Source of the DNA: Calamus simplicifolius
Lineage: Eukaryota; Streptophyta; Magnoliopsida; Arecales; Arecaceae
DNA: 64,000 nucleotides
Assembly (NCBI GenBank): GCA_900491605.1
Contig: UESW01004374.1
Location: forward strand, 808,825 to 872,824
Direction: 5' to 3'
The notes beneath the pieces are model-generated. The model was given only the letters and a program-made list of their open reading frames with translations, was not told where the DNA came from and made no database searches. The stretch's first letter is position 1. Every line of letters starts with the position of its first letter. Positions 32,150 through 45,638 of the stretch are shown here, piece after piece. Made by a program: the position numbers and the translations under genes.

Positions 32150-32349
32150 TTGAGAATATTTTTTGCGATATGTTAGTCTGCTATTAATCATCATTGGGTG
32201 AGATTGCGGTTTGTATTTGCTCATACGTTCTCCTAGTGTGGCATATATGCCACACATTTAGGAGAACATATGGGGAAATGCTGCTGAAATTTCAACGTAA
32301 TCGATCGATGATAATTAATAGCAGAATAACATATCACAAAAAATATTCT
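32150..32349. repeat. Foldback element, copy B
   Basis: Same inverted repeat as in copy A, with the central palindrome GTGTGGCATATATGCCACAC intact. The neighbouring small hairpin has lost three bases of its right arm. Confidence 0.78.
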
Positions 32350-32726
32350 TGAATGGGATAGGGCCTTACCTTTTAGACATGGAGTGAAGGTAGAATTAAT
32401 TTAGGATACTTGAATGCTTGTGAAGTCTCATGATTAAACGGACCGCCTTGCGGCCCGACCCGAACTCAAGCCCTAGCATTAGCCTGGCATGAACCTATGC
32501 CTCAGTCCTTGCTAGCACACCAAGGATCGTAGCCGTGGCCAGGCCTTGCAGGGTAGGGACCTTAGTTGTCTAAAAAAAATTGGTTTAGTTATAAATTATT
32601 TAAATGGTTGTTATTAACCTTAGTTGTATAAAAGAAATAATTTAGTTATATATTTAGTAATGCTAATATGGTTTTTAATGTGGTTTCCTTTAATGGTTTA
32701 CCAGAAATTGTATAAGTCGGTCAAAA
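32350..32726. other. Region upstream of first CACTA transposase, copy B
   Basis: Same content as 2740-3114: AT-rich with a GC-rich patch, and no CACTA 5' terminus found. Confidence 0.45.
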
Positions 32727-34268
32727 ATGAGCGGGGCTCGCTCGTGGATGTATGCAAGGATAAAAGATGGCTTGCTTAATCCAGATTTTCTGAATGAATT
32801 GAAAGAATTTATCGCATTTGCATGTAGCCAACCTGAATGGATGGATGGGCCTAGGATTAGGTGCCCATGCAACTATCACAGGTGTCAGAATAAAGCCTAC
32901 AGAGATGTCAAAACTGTTAAGGTGCATCTTTGTAAAAAGGGGTTTGTTCCTGATTACGATGTTTGGTACTGTCATGGTGAACCAGAGGAAATTCTAGCAG
33001 TTGTTACAAGCCAACAAGTGTCAATTCCCGTTGATGAACCATTTGTGAATCTAAACACATATGAAGAAATGGTGATGAATACATCAGGTAATGAATTCAA
33101 TTTTTAGAGAACCTAATGACGGTAGAATATCAATTTTTAAAGGTATCGGCCGTTCATTTGGGGGGCAGAAGTCAAGAAATCTTAGCGATATGAAGTATAA
33201 TGCAGCACATTATTATATCCTAATGAACTATAGAGAAGTCGATCCATATATTGAGTAAGTGTATACTTCAATGCTTAATTGAAACTTCTAATTTAAATTA
33301 CAATATACCATAATATTTAATTACTAACATCAGTTTTAATCCTTATCATCCCATAAGGATGTATTGTGATAGACAACGACAGATGAATCCCGACATTAGT
33401 CAATTTGCAATTGGACAGAAGTTAGAAACGGAGTTCGCTTACTGGTTTTATGAATTTGTGAATAGTATCACTCAATCAATTTTAATAATGGCTTTAATTT
33501 TTTGAATTGGTTGTGAATAGCTTATTAATTTATAGGTAAACGGTCCATGGTCCACAATCGATAATATTTTCATTAAATGTTATCGCAATGGCCATTGAAG
33601 ACCGTAACAACCTCTACTGGCTATTTTGTTAATGGGTACAAATTTTAGATTGAACGATTAGCAGCTTCAAGAGGCACGCAGAAATGGGGCGTGTGTGTTA
33701 AAGGAGAAAGTGTTGGAGCAAATATGCAGGATTATTACGGAAAGTTAGTAGAGGTGGTTGAAGTTGAATATCCCGGTTGGCCTATGAAACGAACCGTATT
33801 GTTTCGTTGCATTGGTTCGATCCGACAGTTCCTATGGGCAAAAGGGTTCATAACGACTACAATTTGGTTGAAGTGAACCATCAACGAAGATTGCAGAAAT
33901 ATGACCCATTCATCCTTGCATCCCAAGCTCAGCAAGTATTTTACTGCGGATATCCAAGTTTGCGCAACGACAAGCGAGATTGGTGGGCTGTTTCTAAAAT
34001 CGTCCCACGTTCAACAATCTTATTAGAGGAGAGTTCATCAAGTCAATCAGCTGAGTGCCCTGCATTTCAAGAGGATGAGATGGAAATGCATGCAATTGAG
34101 GACGACACAAGGGCTCCTGAAACATCACTTAGAGATCCAAATGGTGATGTCCAAGAAATTGCGGATGCAAATGTTCGGTTTCCTTCCGATGATAATGAAA
34201 CTGAATCGTAGTCCGATACGGCATCGGATGTTGAACCAACATTTTATGAAACAAATGACACCGATTAA
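32727..34268 (+). pseudogene. TNP2-type transposase with core deleted, copy B
   Basis: The N-terminal domain (RIRCPCNYHRCQN, VWYCHGE) is readable to 33100. There GAATTCAAT joins TTTTTAGAGAACCTAATGAC, which in copy A lie about 2155 bp apart (3491-5645). The C-terminal DUF4216-like part follows with a TAG at 34207-34209 replacing a CAG of copy A. Transition-like changes against copy A are frequent (for example GGATTGGAAG to GAATTGAAAG). The 102-bp doubling near the N of copy A is absent here. Confidence 0.87.
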
Positions 34269-34372
34269 ACATAGAGGTTTTTTTAAATTTAACTTTATTT
34301 TATAAGTGGTAAATTTTTACATAGTCAATCATTAATCGTAATTTAATTGCATGAATCTTTAGTATTTTCAGT

Positions 34373-35873
34373 ATAACGGGCAGAGGTAGATCTAACGACG
34401 ACATACGGAGTGAGCAGGGACGTAGCCCTGCTGCATAGATCACATGAGCTTTGGAGATGGAGAGTTCGGATCTCCATACATCGCACAGCCTTCGATCTCT
34501 CCAGCAGTCGGTGGTGATCCTGCATTGGTATTACCATCCAGCCGATCGGCACATACCTCCGAGAGTTCTTCCATCATCGGCCATATCGTACTTCAACTTG
34601 ATGTTCATGGGCTGTAAGTATATACTAATTAAAAATATATGTTTATGTTTTTAAGTCAATTACTTATAAACATGCATTTTTTTAATAGATTTATTGAGCA
34701 ACATCATGTATCCAGCCACATCAGCGCGTATTTCAGAGGCGTGCAGATCCCAGTGGCTACGATTGGCGCCACATATCTCCAACCACGAGGGAGTTTTATT
34801 TTTCTAAGTTTCAGGTAAACTTATTAAATATAATTTATCACTGATATAAAATTTTTTAATCTTAATAAATTCTGAAACTAACTATTTATTTTAATGCAGA
34901 AAAAGTTTACGTGTGACCCTGCCAGCCATGATGCCATTAGGGCAGTATGGGAGGCTCTTACGGGACGCCGATACTCCAACATGCTTCATCGTTGGAGGTC
35001 ATCGGGTCAGCGTCCTGCGCATGTGCCAGAGGGTATTTGGCACGAGTGGCAGCAGGCCTGGCAGTCCGATGGCTAGCGCAGGAGGTCCACATCAGCTAGC
35101 ACGAACCGCCGATCCGAGAAGAGCGGTCCTGGCACGGGTCTCTTCCGCCATACTTCAGGCTCCATTTCGATTCAGGAGCACAGACACCGTATGGTAAGAA
35201 AATAAATAATTTAATTACTAATTTAGTTATTTATAAATATTTATATTAAATTAATTTTTTTATTGTTATAGTCTGAGCAGGAGGGCGGAGATCCTGGTGA
35301 GTTTCGTCTATTCAGGGCGACATACACCAGGAGGGACGGTTCCTGGGTCGACACGCGATCACGGGAGGTTGCGGTAAGAAATTAGCTTTATGTAGTATCT
35401 GTTTAATTTCTAAAATTTTATTTCAAGAAATTTATTAACTCATTTATTGTTGATTTTATAATTCAAAGACACGAGTCAAGGAGCTTCGCTCCTAGGCATC
35501 GCAGGTCGACTCCACTGATGGGGAGACGCCCGTTGAACTCTCAGCAGAGGAGAGTCGGCATGTGTTTTTGGAGGCTGTTGGTGTCCAGCCGCGAGACCGC
35601 AGGGTCTATGGTCTGGGCACTAGAGCTTCTTCATATTTTCCCCATCAGGCCTCCAGCTCGCGATTTTCTGGTGATATTCCTGCCGAGCGTTTAGACGACA
35701 TTCAAAGATCTATTGCGAAGGAGGTTCGACAGGACGTTCGTTAGGAGGTTCGGCAGGAGGTCGAGCACGAGTTCGAGCAGCGTATGCGAGGCCGGGATCA
35801 GGAGCTTGCAGACGTGCGAGATCAGATGCGTCATTTGCAGGATATGGTTAGCCACTTATCGCAGGGTCTCTAG
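34373..35873 (+). pseudogene. TNPA-like (Transposase_24) gene, copy B
   Basis: Same exons as 7013-8512. The start codon has become ATA (34373-34375), a TAG replaces TGG after QSDG (near 35074), and other small lesions occur. Part of it reads better than copy A: RRVYGLGTRASSYF is in one frame here (from 35562). Confidence 0.72.
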
Positions 35874-36089
35874 CCTCCACGTGATTGCTCAGATTCTTGA
35901 TGTATTTTTTTTCTTTTTATATGTTGTACATGAAAACTTCAAAATTTTAATATATTAATTATTTTTAGAAATTGAATAATTATTATTTGGATCAATATGA
36001 GTGAAGAATATTTCTATCAATATTTAAATGTAATGAAATTGTATTAACTATTTTAATTTTTAATATTTTATTTTTTTTAAAAATTTAAT

Positions 36090-36667
36090 TAGTGACGCAT
36101 TAGCGACTGAAATTGCATCGCTAATATTTTTAAAATATTATTATTAAATATTACGACGCAATGACCTGGCATTGCAATAATTTAAAAAAAATTTAATAGC
36201 GATGCATTAACGACTCAAATTGCATCGCTATTATATCTAAAATATTATTATTAAATATTACGACACAATAACCTTGCATCGTAATATTTTAAAAAAAATT
36301 TCTTGGTGATGCATTAGCGACTCAAATTGTGTCGCTATTATATCTAAAATATAATTATTAAATATTATGATGCAACTAAATGCGTCGCAATATTGCGATG
36401 CAATTGAATGTATCGTAATATTTAATAATAATTTTAAATATTAAAAATTAGTTTTAAATTTAGCGATGCATTTGAATGCGTCGCAATATTGCGATGGATT
36501 GTTGCATCGCAGAGAGTTGCAATATTGTGACGCAATTGCGATAAATGAAGATTGCGACGGACATCTAAGCGACGCCGTCATTGCGTTGTTATTGCGTCGC
36601 AATAGCATGTTTAGCGATGCAATTGCGACGCATTTGGGCGTCGCAATATTTTTTTCCCCTTGTAGTG
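36090..36667 (+). repeat. CACTA 3' subterminal repeats and terminus, copy B
   Basis: Nearly identical to 8733-9309: GCGATGCA/TGCGTCGC motifs in both orientations, closing with CCCCTTGTAGTG. Confidence 0.87.
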
Positions 36668-38146
36668 ATAGATGCAATATGAAGATTAAAAGGCAAGTTG
36701 AAACAAAAAATGAATTTAGAGGTCAAACACACAACATTAAAGTAATCTAGTTTGAAAAATCATTTATTGATGAAAAAATTTCTCAAAGAATTTTATTAAT
36801 ATTTCAAAAACTATTTTTCATAATGAATTAAAGGAATATATATAGACCATAATCTTGATCCTAGTCGAACATAAACTTCATACAAAATCATACTAGGATT
36901 AGAACTTGATATGCAAAATCATACTAATATAGCACATGATACAACTAGCCGATCTTATGGCATTTTAGTTTGGTTCTCAAAGGTGTTTAGGGAAACTATC
37001 TCATAGGCAACTGAAATGCAAATCTTGAGTAGTGTAGCTATGGCTGCATGAATCTCAAACCATATTAAGAAAAGATAGGGCTGATCTTAAAAAAATCAAA
37101 CCAACATGAATCTTGAAGCATCCATGTTGAATCCATCACCTTGGTGAGATTGTTCTATCAACGTTATCTTTCCCTATGGTTGTCACCTCTGACGAGCTCT
37201 CACTGCCTCCCATCAGTTGGAAGAAAGGTAATAGTGTTGCCTATGACTCCATCCCCAAGCACCACCAAAGTGGAAGTATTTTAGAGTGAGGCTGAGGCAG
37301 CAGTGAAGCGGCAGAGGATCCCTTCTCAAGCCATCAAACCTATGGAGCCTAGCACCCAAGATCAAGTGGGCTGAAGAAGAGCAGGTGCCACCAGAGCTAA
37401 ATTTCTATGCAGCTAGCTAATCTTATGGAGGCCCTTCATCCTATCCAAAAGACCAAGATACTCAAGCCTGGTGCTTTTAGGCATCGGTCAACAAGGGTAA
37501 GGCAAAGGCGAATCACTCTTTTTTTACTGCCATGATGTCAAGACAAATTCATTCCTTTACTAGTCAAGATTTAGACTATCAAATTTGGATTTGTTCTATT
37601 ACGGTTCAACCCTAGGTGTTCCTAGAAGAGGTGGCAAATAGAAGAAGACTCCTTTATTTTATGGAGGTAGTTGAAGGACGAGGCATCCTATAAACATGAC
37701 TGTCATGTGTGAATCTTTGACCATCCATGTCCATGTCTAAGCCAGAGATTGAGGGCGTCAATGGCCATAATTATTGGTCTACTAGAAGAGGTGCTGACCA
37801 AGCATGAGGTAATATATAGCTGAGCAATTACAACTAAGCCATCTATAGAAACGAAAAGGAACACAGTCAATTAGGCCATTGGCATCCTAGGAAAAAAGCT
37901 AGCTTATTGGCAAGTGGAAGAGGAGCAGTGGTTGGTCACCCTCTAGGTGGGTATTGAGCTAATGGTTGCTGCATGGGGCCTAGTTAGTGGGCAACTGTAA
38001 CTAGACCTCGAAGAAAGAGGAGATTGCCTGCAATAGGCTATCAATTAAGCGTGAGGAAAGAAAAAGAATAAGTTATTCCAATCATGAATAAGTTTGAAAT
38101 AAATTTAGAATAATCATGGAATAGATAGAATAACTATTCCAAGAAG
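36668..38146. other. Spacer with old repeat debris, copy B
   Basis: Matches 9310-10790 with only a few single-base differences (for example AACTAAGCC for AACTAGCC). No gene. Confidence 0.5.
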
Positions 38147-38596
38147 ACTTATTTGATGTGTTCAATTAGTTGAGCGCCTTGTTTAATGAGCTTAAATAGT
38201 TAAGAACCTTATTTAGTGAGCTCAATTGGTTGAGAAACCTATTTAGCAAGCTCAACTAATTGAGATACTTAGTTGGTGAGCATGTTTAGTTAAAATACTT
38301 ATTTGGTGAGCTTAATTGATTGAAAAACTTATTTGGTAAGCTTAGTTAGTTAGTAGGTTTATTTGATGAGCGCAATTAGTTGAGCTTATTTGATAAGCTC
38401 AGTAACTTTAAAAGCTCATTCAGTAAGCTTAATTAGTTGAAAGGCTTATACAATAAGCTTAATTGGTTGAAAAGGCTTGTTCAATTAGTTAAGAGATTAT
38501 TTAGTGAGCTCAATTTATTGAGAGCTCTATTTAGTGAGCTCAGTTAATCAAGAGGCTTATTTGGTGAATCTTAATTGATTGAGGATCTTATTTAAC
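38147..38596. repeat. Degenerate minisatellite, copy B
   Basis: Same array of CTTATTTGGTGAGCTCAATT-AGTTGAGA units as 10791-11240, with the same unit order and no visible gain or loss of units. Confidence 0.85.
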
Positions 38597-39684
38597 AATC
38601 AAGATGTAACCATTATTTAATGTGATAGTCAGAGTGCTATCCATTATCCAAGAATCAAATGCATTGCTTAGACCTAATTGATATGTCTAGTGCTTAAGTT
38701 GTACCCTTTAGGGTATGTAGAGAAGGTGGAGATTTATTTTAGCTATCTTTTCAGCATAGTTTGAGAATTTAAGCAAAAATGAAGATTTGTTGGAGTTTGT
38801 CTTAGAATTCACAACTTCACGAAGGATATGTTTTCATATTTATGTAAGACTTAAGTTCTACTGAATATAGAGTTTATCTTTGAATTCATAAGCTCAAAAA
38901 ATATATGTTTTCATTTTTTATGTTTCCATATAAATTCATGTACAACTTAAGTCCTAGTTTATATCGTACACTTTAGATCCCTCCTCTATATGTGCATAAG
39001 TAGCCTATGTTTCAAGTTGGTCTAGGTTCGAGGCTCCGAGTGACCCTAATTGTAGTAGTAATGTAGGGTATTACCGTGAGAGTTCAAAAGATGATTATGT
39101 TAGATAAAAGCGGGTCTAGGAATTTGCATTAGAGATTTTTTGGAAAAATAATCCTTATAATTCTAGAGTTTTATAGAAAATATTTTTATAATCTTCAAAT
39201 ATTGATAGTGAAATTTCTTTACTCTCCATTATCCATATATGTTGGCTAGTAACCAAGTCATATAAATCCTTGTGTGCTCTCTTGTTTATTTTAATCTCTA
39301 TTCTTTTTTACCAACCTCTCATCTTTTGCATGCCTTTGATTATAACAAGTAGTATTGAAAATCTTTCTGCACACATTTTGTCATAACAAGTGATATTAAA
39401 GCCTAATTCTTAAGAGCATATAAGGAAATTGTCCAGGAGGTAGCTGAAATGCAAATTTTAAGGATGTGTAGTGTGGTTGGGCTTAGTCACATGGGTGAGA
39501 TCATTTTATTAGTGCCCCCTCAACCTATAGTCATCACCCCTACCAGACTCTCATCGCATCCCGCTAGCTTATTAAGTATCGACGCCATCTTGTAAGTATA
39601 TAAATTTATTAGTTCTATATGCGTATTAATGATAATTTTTTTAAAATAAGAATAACTATAAATTTGATATGTTGTTTTTCAAAG
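38597..39684. other. Spacer including LTR-like relic, copy B
   Basis: Matches 11241-12327. The LTR-like relic with AACAAGTGATATTAAAGCC lies near 39385. Confidence 0.45.
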
Positions 39685-40695
39685 GCTGAAGGAAGGCGCC
39701 GATCCAGGGCATTGGCAGTTGTTCAAGGCGACCCATATGAGAAAAGATGGGTCTTGGGTTGACAGTCGCTCCCAAAGTATCGGAGTAAGTAAATCATTGA
39801 AAACATGACGTGTTTATTGATATATTTCCTTCAATATGAGTTATATTGTATTTGATATGTACTCCTTGTAGGTACATATCGATGAGCTATTATCACAGAC
39901 CACATGGCCATCAGAGGAGGGAGGTCCATGCCCGATCCTTCGCTGCAGGGGAGAGCGGCCGTATCTTCTTAGAGGATGTTGGCACACAGCTGAACGATCG
40001 TAGAGTTTATGGTCTGGACGCCAAAGCTTCTGCATTCTTTCTCCGACGTGGTTCCTCTTCTTCCAGTCAAGGTGGTATCAGTGATTACGAGTAGGTTGAG
40101 CATTCTATCGGGAAACGTGTGAGGTCAAAGATGATGACCAAGATCACGAACATCCGACGAAAATATCAAGAGGAGTGTATTTGCTATGAGCAACAGTTAG
40201 AGGAGATTTGAGAATTGATCATGCGTATGTCGCAGTCGATGCAGTTTTTCGCTCTACCTTCAGCTCCAGATGACCCTCCCTCCAATTTATCGATGTTTAT
40301 ATTTTGACATTATATTGTATTTTATGATATATTAACCTTTTTTTGGATTTGTATGGAACTGATTTCTATTGTTAATATATTAATTTTTAATATTTTATTT
40401 TTATTTTCAAAGAATTATTCTATTTATGAACGTATTTTTTAATATTTAAATATTATTTAAGCATGTTAATTACAATTAAAAAACTATCAATTTTATATAA
40501 AAAAAATTAGCGATGCCTAACTGGTGTCGTTAATGATGCATCACTAATTAGCGATGCAAGTAATGACGTTCCTAAAATAGTCGCTAATTAGCAACGAAAA
40601 TTCTCGGCGTTACTAATTTTTGATGCGACAATCATTTTAGCAACGAAATTTTTGACATCACTGTTGTGTCGCTAATTCCAAAAATTCTTGTAGTA
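39685..40695 (+). mobile_element. CACTA 3' fragment, copy B
   Basis: Same TNPA-like remnant and subterminal repeats as 12328-13338, ending in the altered terminus TTGTAGTA. One base longer near 40115 (GGGAAACGTG). Confidence 0.7.
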
Positions 40696-41429
40696 TCAAG
40701 AAAGATCTAAGAAAGATTTGTTTTAGTAGAAAAATAATCCTTATAAATATTAATAGTAGAATCCTCTACTCTCCTTCACCATTAGATATAGGCTAATGAT
40801 CTAACCACAAAAATATTTATATATGATTTCTTATTTATTTCTCTCTTTTTTCTTGTCTTAGGTGTCTGCGATCCTAACAAGTGATATCAAAACTCTCTCT
40901 ATACACCTTTTGTCGTAATATATATTTTTAGTAAATATATAAATTATAATTTATTAATTAGTTAATTAAAATATAAAAAATAAATATCTATAAATTAATA
41001 TATGTTATAATAATTATTTTTATATAAATAATAAGATAATTAATAGTACCATGCATAGTTTTTTATCATTTTTTAATCATTGAAAATATTTTTTAATTTA
41101 ATTATTTATTGAAGATTCGGATAGCGAAACGTCGGGTTCAAATCTAGCTGGCAAAGGATCTGTACGTAGCACCGTTTGGTCTGAGCCTCTCGACATTGGC
41201 GTTCAAAGTCAGCAAACACGCCGCAAATTTTTTTTTTTTATTTTTTAAACGATTAACCGTGATGTGACATCGCACAGGTACACGTCAACACTTTTCATAA
41301 AATATATTATAGAAAATTAGATAGACATTGAGGCGACCTCTTCCTTGTTGAAGAAGATTGCGGCGATCTAATTCCTCAGTTATTTTATTTTATTCGCAGG
41401 CATCCATCTGCGATTATTCAAATTCAAAT
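40696..41429. other. LTR-like relic and P450 3' flank, copy B
   Basis: Matches 13339-14070. Only oligo-T and TA run lengths differ. Confidence 0.5.
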
Positions 41430-43350
41430 TCAAAGGCCTGCAAGGACCTCCATCATGCTCTGACGCGGCCGACACATAGCCACCAGCGGAACGACCTTCG
41501 AAAACGTTAGCCCGCCCTCTCCCTTCATGTCCACCTTCTCTCCTGCCACCGTTTCCCACTCAAAACATTGGATCATGGTCCCCAATACGAGCCCTATCAT
41601 CCTCGTTGCAAGCCCTTCCCCTGGACACTTCCTCCTCCCCATCCCAAACGGAAGTATCGTTCCACCCCCCACCCTACCATCCAAGAATCTCTCCGGCATA
41701 AACTTGGTGGGCTCCGCCCATATGTTTGGATCTCGGTGAATGGCCCATGCATTGACCAATAGCATCGTGCCACGTGGGATGTCGTAGCCTCCGATAACGC
41801 AGTCTTCCCGTGACTCGTGAGGGACTAGAAGTGGGGCAATCGGGCGCAATCTAAGCGTTTCATTGATGATTCCATTAAGATAAGGAAGCTTGGGAAGATC
41901 ATCTTCTTCTAGCAAGCGCTTATCCGTTACACACCCATCAATCTCCAGTCTGGCCTTATGCAGTGCCTCCGGATGGTTGAGCAGTAGCGACATCGCCCAC
42001 TCCATTGTCTGTGTCGATGTGTCGACCCCTGCAACGAATAAGGTCTTCACGTAGACGCAAGGTCAGAGTTCAGCGGACAACGGTTCTAGAATTTATAAGA
42101 AAAAGCTATATATAGAGAGAGGACCAAACTTTTATAGAAAAATAAGGAGATCGAAGATGAGCTATCCATAGTCCTTGCTACGAAAATTAATTGTACCTAT
42201 TTTACTTTTTAAAGTCAAATTAATATATGTTCTGGATCATTAATTTGTTTTCCTTCATCAAGATATCCAAGATCCCAGCGAAGCATATATACCTTATCTT
42301 CTTCACATAAAAAATGAAAGCTCAAATGATGGTTGCATGTACACAGTACTCTTAATTTGAAACCGTGATATATAAACAACATTCTTATTAGAAGGATAAA
42401 ATGGATAAGTAAGGAAGGTATAGCAAGCTTACCATGATGGAGGCCTTGATGAGCTGGTCGGTGTAATACTTGGGATCTTCCCGTTGAAGAGATAACATAA
42501 CGCTGATGAGAGTTTTCCTATTACTTCTCTCTTCACCTTCACCACCACCTCTTCTCCGGTGCTCGTCAATAAGTCCTTGCAGGATCTCCTCTCTCCACTT
42601 ATCGAATGCATCCATCCTACGGTTCACCCCCTGGAAGTCTATCACCCTCAATATCGGAAGGAAGTCGGAGATATTCGACGCCCCAGCCAATGTCAGTGCC
42701 TGCTCCACCATCTTCATAAACCGCGCCGACTCCTCGGAGCTTGCTTTATCCTCCTTATGATACTTTTTCCCAGTGATAGTCCTCATTATCACGTTCAGCG
42801 ACAGCCCGAACAGCCTCGGCTTGAGCTCCACCCTCGCAAATTCCCTTTCCCTTCCAACCGATTGACGGAACACCCAGCTCGTCAAAGCTCGGACTTCCTC
42901 GTCTCGGATGTCCGATATAGATTGGAGGCGGATGGAGGAGAAGAGCTCAACGGTAAAGATGCGGCGGAGGTTGCGCCAGAGGGGACCGTAGGGGGCGGAG
43001 GGGAGAGTGATATAGTTATAGGAGAGGCAGCGGTCTGAGGGCAGCTGAGGGCGATTGGCGAGGACGATGTCATTCTTCGTGAAGCACTCCTCGGCAAGGG
43101 AGGCGGAGGAGACGACGAGGACCGGGCGGGAACCGAAGCGGAGGAGGAAGGCGGGGCCATAGCGGTCGGAGAGGGCGGCAAGGGTGCGGTGGAGGGGCTT
43201 CTTGAAGAGGTGGAGGTGGCCAATGATTGGAATAGAGGGAGGACTTGGAGGTGATAGATTCTTCTTTGTAGAACGGGTGGAGAAGAGGAAGACTTTGATG
43301 AGGAGAAGGAAGGTAAGGGTGAGGGCGAGGCAGGGAAGGATGGGCTCCAT
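41430..43350 (-). CDS. Cytochrome P450, CYP81-like, copy B (two exons)
   Basis: Exon 1 is 43350-42433, the phase-0 intron 42432-42045 and exon 2 42044-41430, about 510 residues. The protein is identical to that of 14071-15991, and I saw no base difference in exons or intron. All P450 signatures are present: membrane anchor, PPSPPSIPIIGH hinge, AGVDTST, ETLR, PERF and the haem loop PFGMGRRKCPGEG. The promoter repeats are also duplicated, so both genes could be expressed and give a dosage increase. The substrate is unknown; CYP81 enzymes usually hydroxylate phenolic or other specialised metabolites. Confidence 0.92.
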
Positions 43351-43398
43351 GACTACAGGTGTGGGATGGAGGGCGAGAAGAGTACCCAGGGGATGTAA

Positions 43399-43405
43399 TA
43401 TTTAT
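43399..43405 (-). promoter_or_regulatory. Possible TATA box of P450 copy B
   Basis: ATAAATA on the minus strand about 50 bp before the start codon, as in copy A. Confidence 0.43.
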
Positions 43406-43796
43406 GGTCGAACTTAGTGTGCAATTTGCTCGGCATCATTAGAAAGGTAACCATCAGCGAAGTCAGGTCGATTGCGACAAAAAAAAAAAAGATGGGGAAA
43501 AAAAAATCAAATTTAATTTACATAGCAAACTGCAGCTAAGTCTGTTCCTATGATTTTGTATTAAAAATTAAATTAAATTATAATTTTAACCCTTAAATTA
43601 AAATGTATGTGTTATTTTGATTCCTAAATTTTAAAAAATTATCGAGGTGATCCTGTATTTTTTTTATTTTTTTTATTTTTAAAGTGTTATAAGTTGTAAG
43701 TTTGAGAATTAAAACTGTAATTTAATTTAAAAATTATATGTTCAACGCTAAGAATAAGTGGATAGAAGTCAGACCGACTGCCCACGCGTCCAAGAA

Positions 43797-43960
43797 GCCT
43801 ATTTAGTACACCCACGTAAAGGACAAAACTATATACAAAATAGGAGGGTAGAGGGTAGATGGTTACACCCACGTGACTGACAAAACTATATAGAAAATAG
43901 GAGGGTAGATGGCAGAAGCCTATTTAGTACACCCACGTGACTTGACAAAACTACGTCGAA
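43797..43960 (-). promoter_or_regulatory. Triplicated promoter repeat with G-boxes, copy B
   Basis: Same three repeats as 16439-16600, with CACGTG at 43870-43875 and 43934-43939 and CACGTA in the remaining repeat. Confidence 0.6.
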
Positions 43961-44017
43961 GAGTGGATGGCAGGCTTGACGAGTTAAGGTCGTTGACGAA
44001 AGTAAGTCAAGCAGGCC

Positions 44018-44020
<3 letters not shown>

Positions 44021-44056
<36 letters not shown>
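44021..44056. repeat. (TA)n microsatellite, copy B
   Basis: About 36 bp of TA repeats, a few bases shorter than in copy A. Confidence 0.9.
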
Positions 44057-44058
<2 letters not shown>

Positions 44059-44740
44059 AAATAAAAGTTTAATTCATTTACAAAATTTAAATCAACGACC
44101 AGCTCATGAAATTAGTGTCTCTTTTCTCTGAATCTAAATCTGAGATTATTACGTGGTCTCTCAACTTTAGTGAAACCGAACGAAACCAAAAACCTAGCAG
44201 AAGGTTTAGGCTTTACTCAAAAAAAAAAAGTGTCTCATTATATTAGGTTTACCTAATCCAAATCTAGTTATAGATATCTCATATTGTATTGGAATATAGC
44301 TAGAAAAGCATTTGTATGGCAACCTAGATGGTTGTTCAATCATTCTTACAAACATTTTTATGCATATGCATTGGAAAGATTATTATTTTAAGCTAGGAAA
44401 AAGATGTTTTAGCTCAGCCCATAAAGACTAAGCTTACTAGGCTACTGATAGAGGCAGCCTTGGTCAATGTTGGCTTGAGCCCAGATAAGGCTGGCATATT
44501 CCTCTTTTCTGCTTTTATTTTGCTCTATGCTCCAACTTATCTTTCCCGAGCTTATTGAGTTGTGTTCTTTGTTTGCAAGCAGGCTTAATGGACTTGGTTG
44601 TACTTCAAAGAATAATTTATAAGATTAAGAGAGTGGTGTCAAGGATCCAAAATATGATGTTACTCCAAACAAGCCTTGGTCTAAATTCAAAACATACCCC
44701 CGAGTCATGTTGCAAACAATGGTCAAGTTAGGCATATGAT
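44057..44740. other. Spacer before second CACTA, copy B
   Basis: Matches 16703-17385; an A run differs by one base. No gene. Confidence 0.5.
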
Positions 44741-45190
44741 CACTACAGTAAATTTAAGGAATAATAACGCTATTAAAGTTATTTTTTGACGCTTTTTTAA
44801 CGTCGAGATATGGCCTTTCGATGCCTTTTAAAGTGTTGTTAGGATGGGGGTGGCGAAGAAATTTGCCGATGCTTTATGAAAGCGTCGGTAAAAAGTAACT
44901 ATGCCGATGCTTTTTATAGCGTCGATAAAAAGTAACTATGCCGACACTTTTTATAGCGTCGGTAAATTTCTTGGTGACGCTTTTTAAATTTCATGGTGAC
45001 GCTTTAAAAAGCATCGGTTTATTAATTAGCATACGCTTTAAAAAGCGTTAGACAAAAAGCGTCGGTAAATTTCGTGGTGACACTTTAAAAAGCGTCGGGT
45101 TTATTAATTAGCCGACGCTTTAAAAAGCGTTGGGTTTATTAACTTGCGATTATGTAATGTGCCGACCCTTACAATAGCGTCAACATCTCA
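44741..45190 (-). repeat. CACTA terminus and subterminal repeats, copy B
   Basis: AAAAGCGTCGGTAAA and related motifs in both orientations follow CACTACAG. Some units are closer to consensus here than in copy A (GGTGACGCTTTAAAAAGC against GGTGACCCTTTAAAAAGC). Confidence 0.85.
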
Positions 45191-45638
45191 ACGATAATTT
45201 TTTAAAAAAATTAAAATTACAAACATTTAAATTAAACATGTATATTAAACTAAAATTAATGCAATTAATAATCACATTGCTTACATTAAATTTATTATAT
45301 TAAACTACAATGCAATCATAACAAACATAAAATCATATTGCATACATTCTTAAAATCCAAATTAAAATTTTAAATATGAATTTCATTAGAATCAATTAAG
45401 AGAACATAATTTAAAAGTTTAACAAAATTTTAAAATACATAAAATGGAAGATCTAAAATAAAAGTAGGCAAAGTCAATGATCTGTAAGAGAAGATCGTCA
45501 CCCTATCTGCTCCGATCTGAGGCTCCAGGAGCCTATAAGACTAATTAAAAAAGTTTAATTTGCTTAACTGTCAATTACAATATATTAGATAAATAATTGA
45601 TATAATATAAGAATATATATTTAATAATATATATATTT

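Larger units (their letters stand above)
32727..36667 (+). mobile_element. CACTA transposon, plus strand, internally deleted, copy B
   Basis: Same element as 3115-9309, ending TTGTAGTG at 36667. It has lost the whole Transposase_21 core, so it is a non-autonomous deletion derivative with both gene ends and the subterminal repeats still present. Confidence 0.87.
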
